Shown here one piece after another: positions 58,750-64,000 of a stretch of 64,000 nucleotides of DNA. The notes under the pieces are model-generated. The model saw only the letters and a list, made by a program, of their open reading frames with translations, was not told the origin of the DNA and ran no database searches. The position numbers and the translations under genes are program-made. Position 1 is the stretch's first letter. Every line of letters starts with the position of its first letter. Source of the DNA: an uncultured Eubacteriales bacterium (GTDB lineage: Bacteria; Bacillota; Clostridia; Oscillospirales; Oscillospiraceae); assembly GCA_900543085.1 (NCBI GenBank), contig UQQF01000001.1, positions 371,368-435,367 on the forward strand, written 5' to 3'.

Positions 58750-58776
58750 GGGGCGGCGGCTTCGCCGCCCCATTTT
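58750..58776 (+). terminator. Hairpin between binding-protein and permease genes
   Basis: GGGGCGGCG and CGCCGCCCC form a 9-bp stem with loop GCTT, followed by ATTTTTGG. It can act as a partial terminator that lowers permease relative to binding-protein expression. Confidence 0.7.
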
Positions 58777-58789
58777 TGGAGGCCTTGCC

Positions 58790-59674
58790 ATGAGCCTTAG
58801 ACGCAAATTGAAACCCTGGTGCTGGTGCGTACCGGCGGTGCTGCTCATACTCATCATCATCGTCTTTCCTATCATCTACACCGGGTACATTTCACTTACC
58901 AATATGAACCTCTATCACTGGCAGGACTACGAGGTGATAGGGCTGGGCAACTATGCCCGTGCGCTTTTCAAGTTTGACTCAGGATTTCTGTCCGCTCTTG
59001 GTACGACGCTGCTCTGGACCGTGCTCAACATGGTCATACAGCTTGCGCTGGGCTTTCTCATAGCCCTGGGGCTCAACGCACCCAAGCTGAAGCTCAGCCG
59101 ATTTTACAAGACGCTACTGATGGTGCCCTGGGCGATGCCGGCGTATATTTCCATCCTGCTTTGGCGCGTAGGAATGTTCAACACCGAACTTGGTCTGCTC
59201 AACAAGTGGATCACGGCGTTGGGATTTGAAAAGGTGGACTTCCTCGCTACCAACGGCATAGCCTTTGTGTCCTGTCTCGTGCTCAATCTCTGGATGGCGC
59301 TGCCGTTTATGATTTCCACGATCGACGGAGCTCTGCAGAGCGTTGACCGCAGCTTGTATGAGAGCGCCACGCTCGACGGCGCAGGATTCTGGACACGCAC
59401 CTGGAGAATAACAATTCCAAGTATACGGCCCGTAATAGCCCCTGCCGCCGTTATGACGACGTTCATAACTTTTAAACAGTTCGATATCATCTATCTGCTC
59501 ACGCAGCAGCGCGGCTACATGACCGGCGCGACGCTTAACACAGTGATAACCTACGTCCACCAGAACGCCTTCGTCTCGAACAATTACGGCCTGTCCAGCG
59601 CAGTGAGCATGCTGCTCTTCGTGATTATAATCATCTTCTCGCTGGCCACCAACCGAAGCCTGAGGGAGGACTGA
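58790..59674 (+). CDS. Maltodextrin-type ABC transporter permease, MalF type
   Basis: 294 residues behind GGAGGCC. First helix PAVLLILIIIVFPIIYTGYISL (about 15-36); EAA loop ESATLDGAGFWTRTWRITIP at about residues 190-209. Channel subunit with the permease that starts 2 bases after its stop. Confidence 0.93.
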   Translation: MSLRRKLKPWCWCVPAVLLILIIIVFPIIYTGYISLTNMNLYHWQDYEVIGLGNYARALFKFDSGFLSALGTTLLWTVLNMVIQLALGFLIALGLNAPKLKLSRFYKTLLMVPWAMPAYISILLWRVGMFNTELGLLNKWITALGFEKVDFLATNGIAFVSCLVLNLWMALPFMISTIDGALQSVDRSLYESATLDGAGFWTRTWRITIPSIRPVIAPAAVMTTFITFKQFDIIYLLTQQRGYMTGATLNTVITYVHQNAFVSNNYGLSSAVSMLLFVIIIIFSLATNRSLRED

Positions 59675-59676
59675 GC

Positions 59677-60519
59677 ATGAAACGTAAAACTAAAGAGCGC
59701 ATAGGGTATATAGCCCTCAATCTGGCCTTCATTCTCCTGTGCCTGGTCACGCTGATACCGATATACTACGCGGTAAACGTGTCCTTCTCCGGGCCGGGCA
59801 GCTCGCTCTCCGGGGATTTTTCGTTTCTTCCAGAGAACCCCTCGCTGGAAAATTACCGCGCCATCCTTTTTGACGAGCCATTTTTGCTATGGCTCAAAAA
59901 TTCGCTGCTGCTTAGCGTGGGTACAGTCGCCATAGCCATGCTCTGCGCCGTGACGGCGGCGTACGCCTGCTCTCGCTGGAGATTCAAAGGACGCCGGCCT
60001 CTGCTCATGGCTTTACTCGTACTCAACGCCTTCCCGCAGGTGCTCTCGCTCTTTGCCTATTACCGCATACTGCGTCTTGCCGGGCTGCTGAATTCCCACA
60101 TAGGGCTGATGCTCATATACGCGGGGAGCATGTGTGTCTTTGCCGTCTGGAACATGAAGGGATACTTCGATTCCATACCGGTCGAAATAGAGGAGGCGTC
60201 AAAGATAGACGGTGCAAACGACGCGCAGATGATATGGCGTATCGTCCTGCCGCTTGCGAAACCGGCCATCGTCGTTACCTGCGTCATGGTGCTCATAACC
60301 GTCTGGAACGAGTACCTGTTTGCGACTACCTTCCTGCTGGACAGCGATTACTATTCGCTCTCGGCGGGGCTTTATCAGCTGCAAAGCAACGACTACACCC
60401 GCTCTTGGCCGCTGTTCACGGCGGCAAGCATACTCGCGTCGATACCGCTGCTGCTGATTTTCTTCAAGATACAAAAATACATGGTCTCCGGTCTCACCGC
60501 CGGCGGCGTGAAAGGATAA
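59677..60519 (+). CDS. Maltodextrin-type ABC transporter permease, MalG type
   Basis: 280 residues. First helix IALNLAFILLCLVTLIPIYY (about 11-30), EAA loop EASKIDGANDAQMIWRIVLP at about residues 173-192, end VSGLTAGGVKG as in MalG. The GH13 gene starts 2 bases after its stop. Confidence 0.93.
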   Translation: MKRKTKERIGYIALNLAFILLCLVTLIPIYYAVNVSFSGPGSSLSGDFSFLPENPSLENYRAILFDEPFLLWLKNSLLLSVGTVAIAMLCAVTAAYACSRWRFKGRRPLLMALLVLNAFPQVLSLFAYYRILRLAGLLNSHIGLMLIYAGSMCVFAVWNMKGYFDSIPVEIEEASKIDGANDAQMIWRIVLPLAKPAIVVTCVMVLITVWNEYLFATTFLLDSDYYSLSAGLYQLQSNDYTRSWPLFTAASILASIPLLLIFFKIQKYMVSGLTAGGVKG

Positions 60520-60521
60520 AC

Positions 60522-62192
60522 ATGAAAAAGGAAGCGATATTTCACCGGCCAATGAGCGAATACGCCTTTGGCCTGAACGAGGACACCACAGTATTCCGGC
60601 TGCGCAGCGCCCCCGGTGACATCGAGCGCTGCACGCTCTGGTACGGCGACACTTCAAGTCCGGAGACACCTGTGCCTGTATTTCATGCGGAAATGGCGCT
60701 CAAGTATCACGGTGAAAACTGCGACTGGTGGGAGACCGAGCTGCGCGGCACTTTTCACCGACTCTATTACTACTTTGAGCTCACGGGCGACGAGACGCTG
60801 TATTACTCCGGTGAGGTATTTTTCACTCAGCCAAGTGCAGAGCGCGCTGAATACTTCAAGTTCCCATTCAACCACCGCGCGGATATCGCCCGCGTCCCTG
60901 ATTGGGTGTCGGATGCCGTGGTGTACAATATTTTCCCCGACAGCTTTGCAAGTTCCCGGCGCGCGATTGCCGGAAGTGGTACCGAAAAACATACCAGCGG
61001 CGCTCTTTCCCGCTCGCGTCTCGGCGGCACGATAAACGGCATACGCGAAAATCTCGATTACATATCCGCTCTCGGGGCCAACTGTATCTATCTGAATCCC
61101 ATCTTTGCCGCCGGGCAGTATCACAAGTACGACACGATAGACTACCTGCACATTGACCCCTGCTTAGGTACGGACGAGGATTTCCGCGCTCTTGTGGACA
61201 AGTGCCACGCACGCGGGATACGCGTCATACTTGACGGCGTGTTCAACCACTGCGGCGCACAGTTTTTTGCCTTCCGCGACGTGCTCGAAAGGCAGGAGCG
61301 CAGCCGCTACGCAAGCTGGTTTTACCGTCTGCAGTTTCCCGTTGCATACCCCGAAGCAGGTGAACGGCCAAATTATGAATGCTTCTGTTATGAACGGCTT
61401 ATGCCCAAGCTTGATACGTCAAACCCAGAAGTACGCGACTACCTCTGCGCCGTCGGTGAGCACTGGCTGCGCGAATTTGACACAGACGGATGGCGTCTCG
61501 ACGTAGCAGACGAGCCGAACGACGGATTCTGGAGGGAGTTTCGCCGGCGCTGCAAATCCGCCAAGAGCGACGCGCTGCTCATAGGCGAAGTTTGGGGCAG
61601 CGCAAGGCATTGGCTAAGCGGAGATATGCTCGATTCCACTATGAACTACGACTTCCGCAATCACTGCCGGCACTTTTTCGCCGAGGGCAACATTGACGCG
61701 CGCACCTTCGCCGGGCGTTGCTCGGATATGCTCATGCGCTATAAACGTCAGATTGCCGCGGCACAACTGAACCTGCTTGACAGCCACGATGTCAGTCGCT
61801 TCCTTAATCTATGCGGCGGCGATGTACGGCGCTTAAAGCTGGCAGTTATGTTCATGTGCTGCTTTCCGGGTATGCCCTGCGTATTCTATGGCGATGAGCT
61901 TGGCGTCTCCGGCATAGACGAATTGGATTTCCGGCGCGCCATGCCCTGGCAGAGCGGAGACGCGGAGCTGCTGGAGTTTTACCGCGATGCGATAGCCCTG
62001 CGACGAAATCACCCCGCGCTTCGTCACGGCGAGCTGCGCTTTCTCCGCGCCGAGCCGGGTGAACGCGTGCTCGTGTTTGAGCGAAAATTGCCAAGTGATA
62101 AGCTGATAGTAGCTATCAATTCAGCAGAAACCGAGTATAATTATTCCGGTCATAAGATCCCGCCGCTCTCATGGGTAATAGTAGAGCAATAA
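60522..62192 (+). CDS. GH13 alpha-glycosidase (neopullulanase/maltogenic amylase type)
   Basis: 556 residues from ATG 60522 with AAAGGAT upstream. An N-terminal beta domain of about 110 residues, CBM34-like, precedes the catalytic barrel. Conserved regions: DGVFNHCG, the nucleophile Asp in TDGWRLDVADEP, acid/base Glu in ALLIGEVWG and the third acid in LNLLDSHDVSRF, followed by FPGMPCVFYGDELG. No signal peptide, so it breaks down imported maltodextrins or cyclodextrins in the cytoplasm. It is the last gene of the LacI-controlled operon. Confidence 0.94.
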   Translation: MKKEAIFHRPMSEYAFGLNEDTTVFRLRSAPGDIERCTLWYGDTSSPETPVPVFHAEMALKYHGENCDWWETELRGTFHRLYYYFELTGDETLYYSGEVFFTQPSAERAEYFKFPFNHRADIARVPDWVSDAVVYNIFPDSFASSRRAIAGSGTEKHTSGALSRSRLGGTINGIRENLDYISALGANCIYLNPIFAAGQYHKYDTIDYLHIDPCLGTDEDFRALVDKCHARGIRVILDGVFNHCGAQFFAFRDVLERQERSRYASWFYRLQFPVAYPEAGERPNYECFCYERLMPKLDTSNPEVRDYLCAVGEHWLREFDTDGWRLDVADEPNDGFWREFRRRCKSAKSDALLIGEVWGSARHWLSGDMLDSTMNYDFRNHCRHFFAEGNIDARTFAGRCSDMLMRYKRQIAAAQLNLLDSHDVSRFLNLCGGDVRRLKLAVMFMCCFPGMPCVFYGDELGVSGIDELDFRRAMPWQSGDAELLEFYRDAIALRRNHPALRHGELRFLRAEPGERVLVFERKLPSDKLIVAINSAETEYNYSGHKIPPLSWVIVEQ

Positions 62193-62207
62193 AACCTCGC
62201 AAGTGGG

Positions 62208-62298
62208 GCGAGTGGCTAGCCACTCGCGAAAAACACCTTGTTGGGATTTCATCCCAAACCCTATAAAACTCAAGACGGCCCGACCAAGAGGTCGGGCC
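62208..62298 (+). terminator. Three successive hairpins ending the GH13 operon
   Basis: A perfect 20-bp palindrome GCGAGTGGCTAGCCACTCGC (62208-62227), a small hairpin TTGGGAT/ATCCCAA (62241-62257) and a 9-bp stem GGCCCGACC/GGTCGGGCC (62277-62298) followed by ATTCTTT. The last is a good terminator. Confidence 0.75.
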
Positions 62299-62342
62299 AT
62301 TCTTTCGGCCGCGCGCCCTTGCAGGCGCTTATTTTATCCTCC

Positions 62343-62406
62343 GCGACGGTTGCAACGGTTGCGACGGTTAAATTGGCAGTACTCAGGCTATCGTTGCAAC
62401 CGTCGC
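62343..62406. repeat. 15-bp inverted repeat in a GACGGTTGCAACG-rich stretch
   Basis: GCGACGGTTGCAACG (62343-62357) and CGTTGCAACCGTCGC (62392-62406) are exact inverted repeats; a further GCGACGGTT lies at 62361-62369. It sits between the cargo operon and the recombinase region. Confidence 0.6.
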
Positions 62407-62564
62407 AAGCGTCGCGCTTTCCGATTCCGCGACTACAACAGCGCCGGTCAGCCTGATGCGCCTACCTTCATGCCGGGCCAGGCTCTGAAAAGCCGCCAAA
62501 GGATAGGGACTGGAGATGCTCCGTCTCTTTCAGCGGCACGGGTACGGAGGCCAGGCATAATGCC

Positions 62565-62810
62565 GTGCTGTGCCTTCTGCTTGAACAGTGGCAAGACCAA
62601 CGCGAAAAACTCGCGGCGGGCAAAATCACAGATAAGGACTACGCCAACTGGAAAGACCAGACCATATCCTACTGCTCGTTTGAGCGCATTGAGCCTGTCG
62701 GGAGCAAAAATTCTGATCCCATGGGGCGTCCGTCCGATGAAGCATCCGAAGAAGCAAATGCCCTCTCCGGGGATGAAATGGCAGCGTTGCGTAATCTGCT
62801 GAGTAAATAA
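62565..62810 (+). CDS. Small hypothetical protein upstream of the recombinase
   Basis: 81 residues from GTG 62565; the frame is open back to 62457 but holds no better start. The sequence EQWQDQREKLAAGKITDKDYANWKDQ is helical and charged, reminiscent of C-terminal parts of mobile-element proteins, but I cannot assign it. The missing start and lack of a clear ribosome binding site suggest it may be a remnant. It lies 43 bases before the recombinase N-terminal fragment. Confidence 0.4.
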   Translation: MLCLLLEQWQDQREKLAAGKITDKDYANWKDQTISYCSFERIEPVGSKNSDPMGRPSDEASEEANALSGDEMAALRNLLSK

Positions 62811-62853
62811 GCGAATTGAATACAGACCGTGACGTGGGAGAAAGGAGCGATTC

Positions 62854-62943
62854 ATGTCAGTAACAAAGGACGGTAAAACAGACAAGTGGATGGCTCAGCT
62901 CCGCGTCAAGGATTGGACAGGCGACGTTCAGGGATTTCATTGA
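62854..62943 (+). pseudogene. N-terminal fragment of the tyrosine recombinase
   Basis: Behind GAAAGGAG an ATG opens a reading frame with MSVTKDGKTDKWMAQLRVKD, which is how the arm-binding domain of clostridial integrases begins, and stops at TGA 62943 after only 29 codons. The frame of the main recombinase ORF resumes at about 62924 with TFRDFIELYKRDMEKRL. The usual connecting stretch of about 30-40 residues is missing, so a deletion seems to have removed it and shifted the frame. Confidence 0.7.
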
Positions 62944-62959
62944 GCTGTACAAACGCGAC

Positions 62960-63835
62960 ATGGAAAAGCGGCTCAAACCCTCGACCGTCGCAGGCAAGAA
63001 GTGGCTCATAGATTTGAAGATAACGCCTTTCTTCGGCAAGATACCTCTCAATGAAATAAAGCCCACAGACATACGCCGTTGGCAAAATGGCCTGAGCAGC
63101 CATCGCGATGGGAACGGGAAACCATACTCCCAGACCTATCTGCGTTGCATCAATAATCAGCTCACAGCGATTTTCAACTATGCGGTAAAATACTACGGCC
63201 TGAAAGAAAACCCCTGTCACAAGGCCGGGAGCATGGGCAAGAAAAATGCCGATGAAATGTTGTTCTGGACAAAGGACGAATTTTCTCAGTTCATCGCCGC
63301 GCTCAAAGAGCGCCCCGCTTCCTACGCCGCGTTTATGACCCTGTACTACACGGGAATGCGCGAAGGAGAGCTACTGGCGCTGACTCCTGCCGACATAGAC
63401 TTTGAAAAATCCACCATCATCATAAACAAGAGCTACCAGCGGCTCGGCAAAGAGGACGTAATCTCAACGCCAAAGACCGAAAAGAGCAGACGCACAGTGA
63501 CCATACCCTCCGTTCTTAGCGACTGTCTCAGGGAGTATATATGCAAGTGCTATGGGCTTCAACCGACTGACCGGCTGTTCCCGTACACGAAAAGTTTCCT
63601 GTATCGCGAGATGGAATACGCCTGCAAGGCCAGCGGCGTCAAGCGCATCCGCGTACACGACATTCGTCACAGCCACGCGAGCCTGCTTGTGGAAATGGGC
63701 TGTTCCCCGCTGCTCATAGCCGAGCGGCTCGGCCATGAGCGCGTCCAGACTACAATGGAAACCTACAGCCATCTCTACCCCAACAAACAGGCAGAAGTAG
63801 CCCAACAGCTCGACGGCATATTCACCGCAGGCTGA
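62960..63835 (+). CDS. int: Tyrosine recombinase/integrase, N-terminally disrupted
   Basis: 291 residues in the open frame from ATG 62960 (the homologous frame extends back to about 62924). Core-binding SAM-like domain at about 5-85 (TVAGKKWLIDLKITPFFGKIPL). Catalytic domain: first Arg in TLYYTGMREGELLAL (about 127-141), Lys in TPKTEKSRRTVTIP, HxxR in RVHDIRHSHASLLVE (about 236-250), His in ERLGHERVQTT and nucleophile Tyr in METYSHLYP. All catalytic residues are present, but the N-terminal arm-binding domain is cut off by a frameshifting deletion. It lies next to the right end of the element. Confidence 0.9.
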   Translation: MEKRLKPSTVAGKKWLIDLKITPFFGKIPLNEIKPTDIRRWQNGLSSHRDGNGKPYSQTYLRCINNQLTAIFNYAVKYYGLKENPCHKAGSMGKKNADEMLFWTKDEFSQFIAALKERPASYAAFMTLYYTGMREGELLALTPADIDFEKSTIIINKSYQRLGKEDVISTPKTEKSRRTVTIPSVLSDCLREYICKCYGLQPTDRLFPYTKSFLYREMEYACKASGVKRIRVHDIRHSHASLLVEMGCSPLLIAERLGHERVQTTMETYSHLYPNKQAEVAQQLDGIFTAG

Positions 63836-63875
63836 TGGCTACAGAACCTAGCAAAGTGTAGCCAATCTGTAGCCG
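63836..63875 (+). other. Putative recombinase arm-binding sites, right end
   Basis: TGTAGCCA at 63857-63864, TGTAGCCG at 63868-63875 (11-base spacing) and the inverted form TGGCTACA at 63836-63843. They mirror the pair at the left end. Confidence 0.6.
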
Positions 63876-63890
63876 CTAAAAATAGCAAAA

Positions 63891-63926
63891 TCCCCGAAAT
63901 GCCTGTAAGTACAGGCATTTCAGGGA
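63891..63926. terminator. Hairpin between recombinase gene and attR
   Basis: GAAATGCCTGTA and its exact mate form a 12-bp stem with a tiny loop, extended by TCCC/GGGA past one mismatch. Confidence 0.7.
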
Positions 63927-63945
63927 TGTAAGGTATATTAAATTC

Positions 63946-63957
63946 TTATTCCCACTC
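63946..63957. repeat. attR core, 12-bp direct repeat
   Basis: TTATTCCCACTC, identical to 48271-48282. It overlaps the last codons and stop of the partial - strand gene. Confidence 0.65.
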
Positions 63958-64000
63958 GGCAAATTCAGATATAGTAGGGTGTATTTGAGGTGATTTCGCA
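63946..64000 (-). CDS. 3' end of the target gene, partial
   Basis: The - strand is open from the window edge to TAA at 63948-63946 and reads AKSPQIHPTISEFAEWE. Only the last 17 codons are present and I do not recognise the protein. The element appears inserted at the 3' end of this gene and restores its last codons with its own attachment site. Confidence 0.5.
   Translation of the reverse strand, partial: AKSPQIHPTISEFAEWE

Larger units (their letters stand above)
48271..63957. mobile_element. Integrated element (genomic island) with tyrosine recombinase
   Basis: The 12-mer TTATTCCCACTC occurs at 48271-48282 and 63946-63957 in the same orientation. At the right end it forms the last codons and stop (EWE-stop on the - strand) of a gene that continues beyond the window. 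Just inside both ends are pairs of TGTAGCCA motifs spaced exactly 11 bases (48385 and 48396; 63857 and 63868), as expected for recombinase arm sites. A tyrosine recombinase gene lies next to the right end. Cargo is two transport-catabolism operons. No conjugation, replication or phage structural genes are seen, so it would be a small, perhaps decayed, integrative element. Confidence 0.72.

Noticed and set aside
62203..62802. 199-codon + strand open frame after GH13
   Set aside because: It runs through three hairpins and a repeat region, has Arg/Pro-rich text without any motif and lacks a ribosome binding site.
63946..64000. Target gene identified as guaA
   Set aside because: The last codons (EWE-stop) match the end of GuaA, a known integration site, but the preceding residues QIHPTISEFA do not fit GuaA, so the name is withheld.

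Overview
The window reads as high-GC Firmicutes DNA, most likely an Oscillospirales/Ruminococcaceae-type gut anaerobe. This is inferred from GC-rich genes with frequent ATA isoleucine codons, AGGAGG-type ribosome binding sites, SigA-like promoters, many LacI-controlled carbohydrate ABC transporters, RicT, an ECF S-component, S-layer-homology (SLH) surface proteins and a clostridial-type integrated element. No rRNA, tRNA or CRISPR array is visible.

Layout. (1) 1-5775 (+): a sialic acid / amino-sugar operon: end of a solute-binding protein, two permeases, a YhcH-type protein, an N-acetylneuraminate-lyase-like aldolase, NagB and NagA. (2) 5861-10588 (-): a heterodimeric ABC exporter pair, a small unknown protein and a TetR regulator, with a 20-bp palindrome over the exporter promoter. 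(3) 10665-17709: a DUF308 membrane protein, a GT8 glycosyltransferase, RicT, DNA polymerase III delta', a ferredoxin-type aldo/keto reductase and an OmpR/EnvZ-type two-component pair. (4) 17756-23759: NiaR and nicotinate phosphoribosyltransferase; a MocR-type regulator that has lost the PLP lysine, divergent from an ECF S-component; a chloramphenicol-acetyltransferase-like protein; and a frameshifted Ldh2-family dehydrogenase. (5) 23869-34058: an alpha-glucoside locus with GH31, a CUT1 ABC transporter, a LacI regulator with two visible operators, a six-hairpin glycosidase-like protein and a GH65 phosphorylase. (6) 34145-37450: an unknown protein, a LytTR response regulator convergent with a GHKL histidine kinase, and a galactokinase cut at the same junction where the kinase begins. 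(7) 37785-47878: two giant SLH surface proteins facing each other, plus a decayed SLH gene. (8) 48271-63957: a probable integrated element of about 15.7 kb. It is bounded by a 12-bp direct repeat, carries paired TGTAGCCA arm-type sites at both ends and a tyrosine recombinase broken in its N-terminus. Its cargo is a phosphonate-type ABC transporter operon with a 5'-nucleotidase-family enzyme and an inositol-monophosphatase-family enzyme, and a LacI-regulated alpha-glucan operon (CUT1 transporter plus GH13).

How the genes fit together. Most of the window is import of a ligand followed by cytoplasmic breakdown under a local repressor: sialic acid to fructose-6-phosphate, alpha-glucosides by GH31/GH65, maltodextrins by GH13, and an organophosphate-like ligand by PhnDCE plus two phosphatases. 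All four solute-binding-protein genes are followed by a strong hairpin before the next transporter gene. Several genes look decayed or rearranged (galK, an SLH gene, Ldh2, the integrase, an ABC transporter remnant), so either recent genome remodelling or assembly error has to be considered.
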